Assembly: GCF_030413175.1 (NCBI RefSeq) | Contig: NZ_CP129212.1 | Span: 2,666,001 to 2,730,000, forward strand | DNA length: 64,000 bases | Source: Bradyrhizobium roseum | Lineage (GTDB): Bacteria > Pseudomonadota > Alphaproteobacteria > Rhizobiales > Xanthobacteraceae | Reading direction: 5' to 3' | In this document: in pieces, positions 1 to 9,185 of the stretch | How the letters are laid out: each line of letters opens with the position of its first letter | How positions within the stretch are numbered: position 1 is the stretch's first letter | Program-made: the position numbers and the translations under genes | The notes under the pieces: model-generated | What the model was told of the DNA's origin: nothing | Database searches by the model: none | The model's input: only the letters and a program-made list of their open reading frames with translations

Positions 1-128
1 GGGGATCGGCGATTGCCAGCGGCGATCAAGGTTTATCCAACGTCCTGATGCTTCGGTTGAAGCACGCACAGCGATGCGCCCGCCAGGAGCTGTCCCGACG
101 GGCGCGCAGGCCGGATATTTAGTCCACT

Positions 129-923
129 TTAGAAAATGCGCGGCACCAGCATCGCCACTTTTTGGCGATAGCTTCGGTATTGATCGCCGAACATCGCCAT
201 CAGATCGCGCTCTTCGAGGTAGATGCCGACGAAGATGTAGGCCGTCGTCACCGCGGCGAACAGCAGATGGCCCAGCGTCATGATCGGCGTGCACCAGAAG
301 GCGATGATGAAGCCGAGGTAGATCGGGTGGCGGATCATGCGATAGAGGCCGGGCGTCTTGAACTTCATCGGTTCGGTCACGCGCCCCGCAAAGTGCGAGA
401 TCACCTGGGTCAATCCGAACAGCTCGAAATGGCTGATCAGGAAGGTGCTGTAGAGCACGATGAGCCAGCCGAGCAAGCCAAAGGCAGTCACGACGCCGGC
501 GAGAATGGGAGCTTCGATGTTCCAGACCACCGTCGGCATCGGCTGCCACTGCCAGTACAGCAGTATCAGCGAGAGGCTGGCCAGCAGCACATAGGTCGAG
601 CGTTCGATCGCCGGCGAGGCAAAGCGCGTGAACAACTGCTTAAAGCCCCGGCGCGCCATGCCGCTGTGCTGCACGGCGAAGATCGCCATCACCACCAGGT
701 TGATCAGCAGCGCCGTGGAGAGCGGGGCCGAAGGTCCGCTGCCTGTGGCCTTGTCGACGGTCTTGGGCACGACGGATCCTGAGACGAAACCGACCGCGTA
801 AAGAAACGTCCCGAGGAAAATGAGATAGGCGAGACCTCCGTAGCACAAGGTGAACATCCGCGTTGCCATTGAGGCGACGGCGGGGCGTGTTGTATTCGGG
901 TCGGTATGCGTCATAATCGACAT
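129..923 (-). CDS. mddA: Methanethiol S-methyltransferase-like membrane protein (MddA family)
   Basis: Predicted inner-membrane methyltransferase that would use S-adenosylmethionine to turn methanethiol into dimethyl sulfide. The 264 residues hold about five hydrophobic segments (roughly 24-46, 70-86, 110-124, 138-164, 202-236). The isoprenylcysteine methyltransferase/NnrU superfamily signature is at the C-terminal end: RHPIYLGF at 198-205 and EERD at 237-240. The length and the HSGMARRG motif near residue 86 fit the MddA group better than the shorter NnrU proteins. The ATG is preceded by AAGGAG at good spacing. A small gene lies 42 bases upstream on the same strand and may be cotranscribed. 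The substrate is a family inference; another small thiol or an isoprenyl substrate is possible. Confidence 0.75.
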   Translation of the reverse strand: MSIMTHTDPNTTRPAVASMATRMFTLCYGGLAYLIFLGTFLYAVGFVSGSVVPKTVDKATGSGPSAPLSTALLINLVVMAIFAVQHSGMARRGFKQLFTRFASPAIERSTYVLLASLSLILLYWQWQPMPTVVWNIEAPILAGVVTAFGLLGWLIVLYSTFLISHFELFGLTQVISHFAGRVTEPMKFKTPGLYRMIRHPIYLGFIIAFWCTPIMTLGHLLFAAVTTAYIFVGIYLEERDLMAMFGDQYRSYRQKVAMLVPRIF

Positions 924-965
924 CTAAAATCTCCTTGGTTTTCAATGTGGGCGTCGGGCAATGGT

Positions 966-1295
966 CTAGTTCAAGGACTGCTTGCGGCGTCGGCGCTGGC
1001 GAACCCGCGCGGCTCTCTCGAGGGCGTCATCGATCGGGCCGCGGTAGATGCGCTCGTTGTCCAGTTTCCGACCGCTGGCCCGGTGCGACGCGAGCAGCGC
1101 TGCCTGCCGTTGGCGGTAGGCGCTGGCGGCGGCCATCCAGCCGCTGAGAATTCGCTTCAGGCGCGTGGGCCGGACGCGGGGGCTGGCGACGGTGCAGGTC
1201 CCGATCCTCGCGCGAGGGTGCATGGCGCTCTCGTGCGGCAACACGCCTTCTGGCGAAAAATCCGCCTTGGTGGGATTGAGCAACGAGCCGGTCAT
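966..1295 (-). CDS. Small basic protein of unknown function
   Basis: A 109-residue protein that I do not recognise. The N-terminal third is proline-rich and low in structure. The C-terminal part (from about residue 45) is rich in Arg and Ala and looks helical, ending in a run of arginines, which suggests a nucleic-acid or membrane-surface contact. I chose the second of two close ATGs because a GGAG element sits six bases before it; the first ATG (1301) directly abuts that element. It is codirectional with the MddA-like gene, 42 bases upstream. There is no signal peptide or membrane segment. Confidence 0.45.
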   Translation of the reverse strand: MTGSLLNPTKADFSPEGVLPHESAMHPRARIGTCTVASPRVRPTRLKRILSGWMAAASAYRQRQAALLASHRASGRKLDNERIYRGPIDDALERAARVRQRRRRKQSLN

Positions 1296-1464
1296 GGTCA
1301 TCTCCGATTGAGCGGTAGTTGACCGGTCTGTAGATCGAGCTGGGCGTTCTCGCTTGACGGATTTCTTGAGAAGGCCTTTGTTTTTCCTCCGGAAGCGGCT
1401 GGTTTTACTTAGCTTGTAGCGTGACCCGCCCGGTGGGGGCTGGCCTCGTGTTGGAACCGCGACA

Positions 1465-3114
1465 GTGGTATTAAAATACCAATTTTCTGAGTTCGAGATC
1501 GACCTTGGCCAGCAGGAGCTGCGCCGGCTGGGGGAGGCGGTTCATATCGAGCCGCAGGTGTTCGATCTCATTGTTCATCTGGTTCGCAACCACGAGCGGA
1601 TCGTCAGCAAGGACGAACTGATCGAGACGATCTGGAATGGCCGGATCATTTCGGAGGCGGCGCTCTCCAGCCGCATCAATGGCGCCCGGCGCGCGCTTGG
1701 CGACAACGGCAACGACCAGGCCATGATCCGGACATTGCACAAACGGGGTTTTCGCTTCGTCGGCGATGTCAGGGCCATCGACGCACCGGTGACGGATGCG
1801 GAGCCGGCCCGGCCTGTCCCGGATAGTCCGAACGGCGGTCCGGGTCACGTTTCGGTTTCCTCCGAAGTGGCGCGTCTTGATGACGTCGTCTCGGAATCCG
1901 TCAAGGCGGAGGCTATCACGCGATCGTCTATCGCCGTCATTCCATTTGGAAACATGTCGGACGATCCCGAGAACGACTATTTCAGCTACGGGCTGACCGA
2001 GGACATCATTCGTCTTATCGCCCGCAACCGGTGGCTTTCGGTCATTTCGCGGCACTCGACGATTGCGTTCCAGGGGCGCGTGGTGGATGCGCGCGAAATC
2101 GGCGAGCTGCTCGGCGTCAGGTATGTGATGGTCGGCAGCGTTCGCAAGAATCGCGATGCCGTGCGGATCACGGCGGAACTGGTCCGCGCGGCGGACGGAA
2201 AGCAGTTGTGGGCCGACAAATACGACCTGCAGCTCGAGTATATTTTCGACATCCAGGAGGAGATGGCACGGCAGATCGCCGCTACCATCGAGCCCGAACT
2301 GTCGAAGGTCGAGCAGCAACTCGCTGCCCGCAAGGCGCCGGAGAGCCTTGACGCCTGGGATTGCTATCAGCGCGGCCTGTGGAATCTCTGGCGCTTCACC
2401 TCACCGGGCTTCGACTCGGCCGAAACCTATTTCCAGCGGGCGATTGACGCTGATCCGAATTTTGCGCGCGGCCATGGCGCGCTCAGCTATGTCAACCTGC
2501 AGCGCGCATTCATCGACGAGCCCGCTGATCGTGCCGCGCGGCTCGAAACCGCGCTACGCCAGGCGCGTCATGCGGTGGCGCTCGACGAACTCGATTGTTT
2601 CTGCCACTGCGCGCTCGGACGCGTTTTGTGCGTGACTCATCAGAACGAAGAGGCGCTGGCGACGCTCGACGTGTCCCTCGATCTCAACCCAAGCTTTGCA
2701 CAGGCCTATTTCGCGCAGGGCTTCAATATGCTCTGGCACGGGCGGGAACTCGAAGCCGAGACGCTGCTCGACCGGGCGATCATGCTGAGCCCGCGCGACA
2801 GTCATATTTCCGCGTTTCACCACGTCCGCTCCTGGACGCATTTTTCGCTGGGCGAATACGATATCGCGGTCGAATTCGCGAGGAGGGCGACGCGGCAGCC
2901 TAACGCCACCTATCAGGCTTTTGCCACGCTTGCTGCGTCTCTCGGCCATCTCGGGGACCGGGCGCAGGCGGAAACGGTGGCCGCGGAAGTTCTGCAGCGC
3001 AAGCCGAACTACAACATCGAAACGGCGCAGCAGGAGTTCTTCTTCTGCAACGATACGGACTTCATCAAACGGTTCGTCGACGGATTGCGCATCGCCGGCG
3101 TTGCCGGAGGTTAG
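1465..3114 (+). CDS. Winged-helix transcriptional regulator with TolB-like and TPR domains
   Basis: A 549-residue regulator. Residues 1-100 form an OmpR/CadC-type winged helix (FEIDL near 10, a recognition helix around 60-78, and the wing GFRFVGDV near 95). Residues about 150-275 match the TolB-like domain often fused to such regulators (IAVIPFGNMSDDP, then the GLTEDII motif). The rest is helical TPR-type repeats (for example residues 290-510). I see no membrane helix, so unlike CadC it is probably cytoplasmic and senses through the TPR region. The start is GTG with a weak GGAA upstream, and a 16-bp palindrome overlaps the start. The stop codon abuts the stop of the convergent HD-domain gene with no spacer. 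The ligand is unknown. Confidence 0.75.
   Translation: MVLKYQFSEFEIDLGQQELRRLGEAVHIEPQVFDLIVHLVRNHERIVSKDELIETIWNGRIISEAALSSRINGARRALGDNGNDQAMIRTLHKRGFRFVGDVRAIDAPVTDAEPARPVPDSPNGGPGHVSVSSEVARLDDVVSESVKAEAITRSSIAVIPFGNMSDDPENDYFSYGLTEDIIRLIARNRWLSVISRHSTIAFQGRVVDAREIGELLGVRYVMVGSVRKNRDAVRITAELVRAADGKQLWADKYDLQLEYIFDIQEEMARQIAATIEPELSKVEQQLAARKAPESLDAWDCYQRGLWNLWRFTSPGFDSAETYFQRAIDADPNFARGHGALSYVNLQRAFIDEPADRAARLETALRQARHAVALDELDCFCHCALGRVLCVTHQNEEALATLDVSLDLNPSFAQAYFAQGFNMLWHGRELEAETLLDRAIMLSPRDSHISAFHHVRSWTHFSLGEYDIAVEFARRATRQPNATYQAFATLAASLGHLGDRAQAETVAAEVLQRKPNYNIETAQQEFFFCNDTDFIKRFVDGLRIAGVAGG
1466..1481. promoter_or_regulatory. Perfect 16-bp palindrome at a gene start (operator candidate)
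   Basis: TGGTATTAAAATACCA is a perfect inverted repeat (TGGTATT-AA-AATACCA). It begins one base after the first base of the GTG start of the winged-helix/TPR regulator, and it lies close to the divergent promoter region shared with the small gene at 966-1295. A site in this place would block initiation or early elongation, so autoregulation is a reasonable inference. Its half-site resembles but is not identical to the 17-bp oxalate-region operators. Confidence 0.35.
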
Positions 3115-3963
3115 CTACGGCTGCGGGCCGGACAGGTTCAACTCGCGCTCGGCCCGGAAAACGTTGCTGTGCAGGTTGGCGATCCATTGCCGCCCGCTGG
3201 AGGTGACGTTGAGATAGCGTATCGCGGTCTGGATCTGGGGCGCGACGTTGTTCCAGTAGAACTGCGGATATCTGTAGACGACGTCGGCCGGCGTCTCGTA
3301 GCCGAGGGTCTTGTTCATGCCGACTTCCTCGAACTCGTAAAACAGCGCGTTCGCTTTCTTCAAATAGTTGGGGTCGCCGAGTTGCCCGATCAGATCCGCC
3401 GCGCGCAGCAGCAGGCCTTCTTCTTCTGTCAGTTCGTCGTTTGACGACGAGGCGACATAGGGAAATCGGGTGTACTCGATGGCCCGGGCGATCCGGCTCG
3501 CATCGACTTCTTCGGCGGTGTCGAGCCGCTCGAACACGAACAGCTTTGAGCGGTCGACATGGTAGGCCGCCAGCGAAGCATCGGATGAACCGCGCGCCAA
3601 GCGGATGGTGCGGCCGGTGAGATCGGCGACATAGGAATCCCCGTCGTCTCCCTGAACAATGCCTCGAACGTATCCGATGTCGTGGGCGAGGCACGCCAGG
3701 ATGAAATTGGCGTAGTCGTCTGCTGTCGTGTGCCGCAGCATGGCCCGGCCCATCAGGATGTCATGTCCGGCCAGGGTCACGAGCATGGTGTGTTCGATGT
3801 TGTGATACAGCGCATCGCTGTTGCCGATGCATTCCAGTGTGAGCCGGGCGGCATAGGGAAGAAATTCGGCCAGCCGGGCGTGGGAGGAACCAAACCTGCT
3901 TCTGGTATCTGACGCCAGGAACGTTCCCAACGCCTGCGCGACCAGTTCCGGTATCGTGATCAT
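3115..3963 (-). CDS. HD-domain metal-dependent phosphohydrolase
   Basis: A 282-residue protein with an HD-type core. Residues about 45-130 contain a histidine in HNIEHT, then the paired HD in LAHDIGY, and a downstream Asp in the ADLIGQLGDPNY segment; these are the expected metal ligands. Proteins of this type cleave phosphate esters or nucleotides, but nothing here fixes the substrate. I chose the ATG at 3963 because GGGAGG lies just upstream; an upstream ATG at 4026 would add 21 unconserved residues. It is convergent with the winged-helix regulator, and the two stop codons touch. Confidence 0.65.
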   Translation of the reverse strand: MITIPELVAQALGTFLASDTRSRFGSSHARLAEFLPYAARLTLECIGNSDALYHNIEHTMLVTLAGHDILMGRAMLRHTTADDYANFILACLAHDIGYVRGIVQGDDGDSYVADLTGRTIRLARGSSDASLAAYHVDRSKLFVFERLDTAEEVDASRIARAIEYTRFPYVASSSNDELTEEEGLLLRAADLIGQLGDPNYLKKANALFYEFEEVGMNKTLGYETPADVVYRYPQFYWNNVAPQIQTAIRYLNVTSSGRQWIANLHSNVFRAERELNLSGPQP

Positions 3964-4122
3964 GGGGCCTCCCAACGCGATTGCGCGACGCCACCGGCTT
4001 TTTGTAACGGCACCGCAGGATAGCATGGCGTTGCGGTCTTGGGGCGCCGATAAGACAGGGAAATGAGGTGATACGCGAAATCAATTGTTCCTAAATGCGG
4101 CTCGCCGGCCGCTGCTTTTGGC

Positions 4123-5109
4123 GTGCCGATGGCCGTCGGTCCGTGCTATTTCTGGCCGTCGGACGACCTCCTTTTTCAACACACTTTCCGGACCATCTCC
4201 TTGATCGACAAGCTTGAACTTCTGCTGGCGCTCGCCAAGGAGCGGCATTTCGGACGGGCTGCGGAGGCCTGCGGCGTCACCCAGCCGACCATGTCAACGA
4301 GCCTCAAGCAGCTCGAGGAAATTCTTGGCGTGATGCTGGTGCAGCGCGGCTCGCGCTTCCAGGGTTTTACGCCGGAGGGCGAGCGCACGCTGGACTGGGC
4401 GCGGCGCATCGTCGGCGACGCCCGCGCGATGCGCCAGGAGATCAACAGCCTCAAGGACAAGCTGTCGGGCGAGATCCGGATCGCTGCGATCCCCACCGTG
4501 CTCGGCATGGTGGCATCGCTGACGACGCCGTTTCGCGCGCGCTATCCGGAGGTGAGCTTTCGGGTGCAGTCCTGCACCTCGGCGGACGTGCTGGGCCTTC
4601 TGGAAAATCTCGAGGTCGACGCCGGGCTGACCTATATCGAGAACGAGCCGATCGGCAAGGTTCGCACCATCCCCCTTTACAATGAGAGCTATCGCCTGCT
4701 GACGGCGCCCGACGCCATGTTCGGCGACCGCAAGCAGGTTACCTGGAAGGAAGTCGGCCAGGTGCCGCTGTGCCTTTTGACGCCGGACATGCAGAACCGC
4801 CGCATCATCGACCGCGCGTTGCGCTCGGTCGGCGCGGAAGCCACGCCGTCTCTGACGTCGAATTCGCTGCTGGTACTCTATACCCACGTCAAGACCGGGC
4901 GCTGGGCGAGCGTGATGCCGGCGAAGCTGGCGGAAACCCTGGGGCTGTCCGATTCCATCCGCAGCATTCCGATCGTCGATCCCGTGGTCGACTACAGCGT
5001 CGGCCTGGTGATCCCGCAGCGTGATCCGATGACGCCGCTGATCGCGGCGCTGGTGCAGGTCGCCCGCGAAGTCGCGCCGACGCTGGAAGATCGAGGCGGC
5101 GTCCGATAG
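4123..5109 (+). CDS. LysR-family transcriptional regulator (formate-dehydrogenase-locus type)
   Basis: A LysR regulator with an N-terminal winged helix (ALAKERHFGRAAEACGV, residues about 36-52) and a substrate-binding-like effector domain. The sequence (GSRFQGFTPEGE, then TPDMQNRRIID) resembles the LysR proteins commonly found beside NAD-dependent formate dehydrogenase (fds) operons, from memory rather than a search. The first 26 residues are not typical of the family, and a TTG at 4201 would begin exactly at the conserved IDKLELLLALA, so the true start may be there. It is convergent with the sensor kinase, ten bases away. No fds genes are visible, so its targets are unknown. Confidence 0.75.
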   Translation: MPMAVGPCYFWPSDDLLFQHTFRTISLIDKLELLLALAKERHFGRAAEACGVTQPTMSTSLKQLEEILGVMLVQRGSRFQGFTPEGERTLDWARRIVGDARAMRQEINSLKDKLSGEIRIAAIPTVLGMVASLTTPFRARYPEVSFRVQSCTSADVLGLLENLEVDAGLTYIENEPIGKVRTIPLYNESYRLLTAPDAMFGDRKQVTWKEVGQVPLCLLTPDMQNRRIIDRALRSVGAEATPSLTSNSLLVLYTHVKTGRWASVMPAKLAETLGLSDSIRSIPIVDPVVDYSVGLVIPQRDPMTPLIAALVQVAREVAPTLEDRGGVR

Positions 5110-5119
5110 CTTGCGCGCG

Positions 5120-7423
5120 TCAGGCGGCGACCTGGCTCTTGAGTGCGGCCGAACGCGCGTCGCGGGGGAGTGTGATGCGGACCACGGTGCCGGTGCCGAG
5201 CTTGGAGCGCAGCCGCATCGTTCCGCCATGCAGGCTGGTCAGCGAGCGGGCGATGGCCAGGCCCAGCCCCGAGCCCTGGTAGGTCTTGGTGAGCTGGCTC
5301 TCGACCTGCTCGAACGGATTGCCGAGCCGCCGCAGCGAGGCCGGCGCGATGCCGATGCCGGTATCGGCGATCATCAGCACGATCGAGTTCGGCAGCACGT
5401 GGCTGCGCACGGTGATCCGGCCTTGGTCGGGGGTGAACTTGACGGCGTTGGACAGCAGGTTGACGAAGATCTGCTTGACGGCGCGACGGTCGGCGGTCAG
5501 CGAAATGGTGTTTTCAATATCGGCGTCGAGTGTCAGGTGCTTGTCATCGGCGCGCCCGGAGACGACGCGCACCGATTCCGCCAGGATCTTCGACAGGTCG
5601 AGCTGTTCCTTGTCGAGCTTCATCCGGCCGGCCTCGATCTTCGACATGTCGAGGATGTCGTTGATGACTTCGAGCAGGTATTTTCCCGATGTCAGGATGT
5701 CGTGACAGTACTCCTGATACTTGTCGGAGCCGAGCACGCCGAACATGCCGCTGCCCATGATTTCGGAGAAGCCGATGATGGCGTTCAGCGGCGTGCGCAG
5801 TTCGTGGCTCATATTGGCGAGGAACTTGGATTTCGCCTGGTTGGCTTCCTCGGCGCGGTTCTTTTCCTGCGAGTATTTTTCGGCAAGGTCGGCGAGCTCG
5901 GCCTGCGAGCGCTTCAGGTCGAGCACGTTGGCGCGCAGGCGGGCGTCGTTCTCAATGAGTTTCTGCTCGTGTTCCTTGATTCGGGTGATGTCGGTGCCGA
6001 CCGAGACGTAGCCGCCGTCCTTGGTACGGCGTTCGGAGATGTGCAGCCAGCTGCCGTCGTCGAGCTGCGCCTCGAAGGTGCGGGCGCCCGGCGCGTGCAC
6101 GCCGGTCTCCTGCAGACGGGTGCGCACCTCCGGCATGGTGCCGACCTCGATCACCGTTTCATAGGAAGTGCCGGGGGTCACGGCCGTGTCCGGGAGCTTG
6201 TGCAGACGCTGGAAATGCGAGTTGCAGAGCACCAGGCGATCTTCGGCGTCCCACAGCACGAAGGCTTCCGGGATGGTCTCGATCGCATCGCGCAGCCGCA
6301 GGTCGGCTTCCACGGTCTTTTCGGCGAGGCTCTTTTGCTCGGTGATGTCGACGGCGATGCCGATCAGGTGCAGCGCATTGTCGCCCGTGGCAAGGCTGAG
6401 TTCGCAGCGTACCCTGAGCCAGATCCAGTGGCCGTCGGTGTGCTGCATCCGGAAGGTCTGGTCGATGTGATCGAGCTGGCCGGCGGTCATCTGGTCGGCG
6501 ATCGCGAACAGGTCGATGTCGTCGGATTTCACCAGCGCGTTGACTTCGCCGAAGGTGAGGAGGTCGTTGCGGGAATCCAGGCCGAGCATTGTGAACATCG
6601 ACGCCGACCAGAAGATCCTTCCGCGCGAGAGGTCCCAGTCCCACAGGCCGCAGCGGCCGCGGTTGAGCGCGGTATCGATCCGGCCGCGCACCGCGTCGTT
6701 GATGAGGTCGCCTTCGCGGGCGCGGGTCGACTGCCAGTGGAAAGCGAAGCCGAGGATCAGCACCACGAAGCCCGTGGTGGCGGACAATGTCACCGACAAC
6801 GCGGCGTCCGAACCCCACAGCGGCTCATTCTTCTCCTGGATGACGATGACCTGTCCCGGCAGCGACTTGACCAGCCGCGAGATCGCCATCGCGCCATTGC
6901 CGTTCGGCAGCGGCATGTCGCTGACGACGCCTTGCTGGCCGGGGGAGGTGAGCAACTGCGCTGCGCTGATGATGTCGAGGACGCGATCACCGTCGCCAAG
7001 GCCGCCTTCGACCGGGACGCGGGCCATGATCCGGTGATCGGCGCCGGTGATGATGATGTGGCGGCCGCTGGCGACGCCCCAGGCGGGGATCAGGTCGGGC
7101 AGCAGGCTCTGCAGCCGCTCGATGTTGGCGGCGCGATCCTGCCGGATCGAACCGAGGCGGTCCAGGCGCTCGGCGAGCAGGTCGGTGAGCGCGGAGAGGT
7201 CGCGCTTCATGGCGGCGCGCTTCTGCCTGCTCTGGTCGATCACCTGCACGAATGCGCCGAGACAGATGGTGATGAGGAAGGCAATGATGAGCGTCGGTAC
7301 GGCGCGACGAAGCGCCGGCTCTGCGGTGAGCAGCCGGTGATAGGCAGGTTTTGCGATCGACTGAGCCAATCCCTTGATCGAGTCGGATTGGACACATGCG
7401 TTCGCGGCATGCGCACGCGCCAT
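5120..7423 (-). CDS. PAS-domain sensor histidine kinase (PleC-like)
   Basis: A 767-residue membrane histidine kinase. Transmembrane helices at about 41-62 and 231-253 flank a periplasmic sensor region of roughly 165 residues. PAS-type domains follow (about 270-400 and 400-520), then a coiled segment, then the dimerisation/phosphoacceptor domain with the His in SHELRTPLN at residue 540. A HATPase domain follows with N (NLLSNAVKF), DTGIGI and GSGLGLAI boxes. There is no receiver domain. The kinase core (FSEIMGSGMFG) is like PleC/DivJ kinases that feed the CtrA cell-cycle pathway, but the assignment to that pathway is inference. No response regulator gene is adjacent. Confidence 0.8.
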   Translation of the reverse strand: MARAHAANACVQSDSIKGLAQSIAKPAYHRLLTAEPALRRAVPTLIIAFLITICLGAFVQVIDQSRQKRAAMKRDLSALTDLLAERLDRLGSIRQDRAANIERLQSLLPDLIPAWGVASGRHIIITGADHRIMARVPVEGGLGDGDRVLDIISAAQLLTSPGQQGVVSDMPLPNGNGAMAISRLVKSLPGQVIVIQEKNEPLWGSDAALSVTLSATTGFVVLILGFAFHWQSTRAREGDLINDAVRGRIDTALNRGRCGLWDWDLSRGRIFWSASMFTMLGLDSRNDLLTFGEVNALVKSDDIDLFAIADQMTAGQLDHIDQTFRMQHTDGHWIWLRVRCELSLATGDNALHLIGIAVDITEQKSLAEKTVEADLRLRDAIETIPEAFVLWDAEDRLVLCNSHFQRLHKLPDTAVTPGTSYETVIEVGTMPEVRTRLQETGVHAPGARTFEAQLDDGSWLHISERRTKDGGYVSVGTDITRIKEHEQKLIENDARLRANVLDLKRSQAELADLAEKYSQEKNRAEEANQAKSKFLANMSHELRTPLNAIIGFSEIMGSGMFGVLGSDKYQEYCHDILTSGKYLLEVINDILDMSKIEAGRMKLDKEQLDLSKILAESVRVVSGRADDKHLTLDADIENTISLTADRRAVKQIFVNLLSNAVKFTPDQGRITVRSHVLPNSIVLMIADTGIGIAPASLRRLGNPFEQVESQLTKTYQGSGLGLAIARSLTSLHGGTMRLRSKLGTGTVVRITLPRDARSAALKSQVAA

Positions 7424-7796
7424 GCTTTAGACCCCCGCCGAAGGCTCTTTTGCACCTTGTCCGGAAGGAACCCCGCGTCATTCCGAATCAACCCGATTTG
7501 AATCCAGTTTTCCCGAGCTGTCGAGAGTCAACAATTCGTTAACTCGAAATAAATGTTGTCCAACGCGAATTAACCGCGTCGCCGGTGAGTCCGAAACGAG
7601 AACGCGCTGCAGATATTCGAACAGCTGCAGCGAAAGTTCCGTTCTCGGCGATCATGCCGCGATGGACAGAAGCGTTCCGACCGCGACGGATATCGCAGCA
7701 GGGCTGTGAAGGTGCCAACCATAAGAATCAACCATCGGCTCGCGCGGTCCCCTTGCTGATGCCGCTTCGACCGATTTGAGCTTGATCACGCGTTGA
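7424..7796. other. Intergenic region, 373 bases
   Basis: This is the upstream region of the leftward sensor kinase gene, lying behind the end of the leftward CDF gene. It is more A+T-rich near 7525-7575. It contains TTAA-N7-TAAA at 7539-7553, one base off the CtrA box (TTAA-N7-TTAA), which would fit a PleC-like kinase gene but is weak evidence. Two TGATCA copies flank CGCGT near 7785-7801. I see no convincing gene here. Confidence 0.4.
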
Positions 7797-9185
7797 TCAT
7801 GGGTGCAGCTTAGCGCGTGGCGGCTCGGCGTGGCTGATGACGCGTTTGATGGTCGGAAACGCACGGCGCAGCGCGCGCTCGATCTCGTCGACGTTCTCGT
7901 GCACCTTGATGACGCTCATCGACGGCGCGGCGCGGCAATGGAAATTGACGATTTCGCCGGCGTCGGTGTCGCGCACCCGGACGTTATGGATGTCATGGAT
8001 GGCGCCATCGGCGGCGAAGCGCGCCAGCGCCGCCTTGATGGTCTCGACGCGTTCGGGAGCGGCATCGCTGCCCTGCGGCAATTCGGGCTCGAGCGGTTCG
8101 ATATGGGTGTCGACCTCGACATCCTCGCCAAAATCCTCCCGGATGCTGCGCTCGAGTTCATGGGCGATGTCGTGCGCGGCGGACAGCTGCATGTCGCCGT
8201 CGACTTCGAGGTCGATGGAGACCGTCAACCGGCCGCCGAGATCGTGTACGGTGACATGGTGGACGGCGAGGCCGGAATTGCGGGCGATGACCATGATGCG
8301 CTCGCGGACGCTCTCATTGTCGCGGGCGACAGGCACGGGCGTGAAGGTGAGGTCGGCGTCGCCCAGCACCTTGCCGACCGCCTCTTGCGCGGTGTTCTTG
8401 ATCGCCTCGACGCGGTCGATCGGATAGGTGCGCGGCACGTTGGCGATGGCGTCGATGAAATAGGTCGCCCCGACCATGCGGGCGCGTAGGCGCTCGACGC
8501 CGACCACGCCTGGCACCGCCGCTATTGCGGCGGCGGCCTTCTCCGCCACGCCCTCCGGCGCGCGGTCGAGCAGCGTTTCGATGGTGGAGCGCCCGAGCCG
8601 CAGGCCGAGGATCGAGATCATCACGGCGACCGCGATGGCGGCGACCGAATCGCCCCAGGGATAGCCGAGCCCGGTCAGCGCCAGCCCGATGATGACGGCG
8701 GTCGAGCCGAGCACATCGGAAGCAAAGTGCAGGGCGTCGGCCGCCAGTGCCTGGCTGCGGGTCTCGCGCGCCGTGCGATGCAGGGCGCGTGCGCGCCAGA
8801 AATTCACCACGATGTCGACCGCCAGCACCACGAAGGCAATCGCCGAGAATGTCGGCGGCGGGGCGCCCTCGCTCAGCCGGCTCCAGGATTCGACCAGGAT
8901 GCCGCCGGCCAGCACGTAGAGCAGGGCGATGACGAACAGCGCTGACAGGCTCTCGAACTTGCCGTGGCCGTAATGATGTTCCTCGTCGGCCGGTGCATCC
9001 GACACCCGCACCACCAGCCAGGTGATGATGGTGGCGATCACGTCGACCGAGGAGTGCAGGGCTTCCGAGATCAGCGCGAGCGAGCCGATCGCAATGCCGA
9101 CGGCGAATTTGGCTACCGCCATGGCCGCGCTGGCGAAGATCGAGATCGCGGCGACGTTGGTCTTGATGGAGGAGGTGCTGGTCAT
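7797..9185 (-). CDS. Cation diffusion facilitator transporter with extended C-terminus
   Basis: A proton-coupled divalent metal exporter of the CDF family. The first 200 residues hold six membrane helices. The expected metal site is visible: His44 and Asp48 in helix 2, and His153 and Asp157 in helix 5. The His at position 44 favours zinc-type transport. The cytoplasmic part is about 255 residues, far longer than the usual single dimerisation domain (about 90). It appears to be three related alpha/beta units, near residues 208-285, 292-368 and 380-455. There is no clear ribosome-binding site. It stands alone, with no metal-responsive regulator beside it. Confidence 0.85.
   Translation of the reverse strand: MTSTSSIKTNVAAISIFASAAMAVAKFAVGIAIGSLALISEALHSSVDVIATIITWLVVRVSDAPADEEHHYGHGKFESLSALFVIALLYVLAGGILVESWSRLSEGAPPPTFSAIAFVVLAVDIVVNFWRARALHRTARETRSQALAADALHFASDVLGSTAVIIGLALTGLGYPWGDSVAAIAVAVMISILGLRLGRSTIETLLDRAPEGVAEKAAAAIAAVPGVVGVERLRARMVGATYFIDAIANVPRTYPIDRVEAIKNTAQEAVGKVLGDADLTFTPVPVARDNESVRERIMVIARNSGLAVHHVTVHDLGGRLTVSIDLEVDGDMQLSAAHDIAHELERSIREDFGEDVEVDTHIEPLEPELPQGSDAAPERVETIKAALARFAADGAIHDIHNVRVRDTDAGEIVNFHCRAAPSMSVIKVHENVDEIERALRRAFPTIKRVISHAEPPRAKLHP

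Noticed and set aside
1..128. Possible partial gene at the left window end
   Set aside because: No open frame with family likeness reaches the edge.
5111..7501. 796-codon plus-strand frame opposite the sensor kinase
   Set aside because: It is the mirror of a high-G+C coding frame. The minus-strand protein has complete kinase domains, and the plus-strand translation has no recognisable domain.
7539..7553. CtrA-like box before the PleC-like kinase gene
   Set aside because: One base off the consensus, single copy, and such A+T motifs occur by chance in this spacer.
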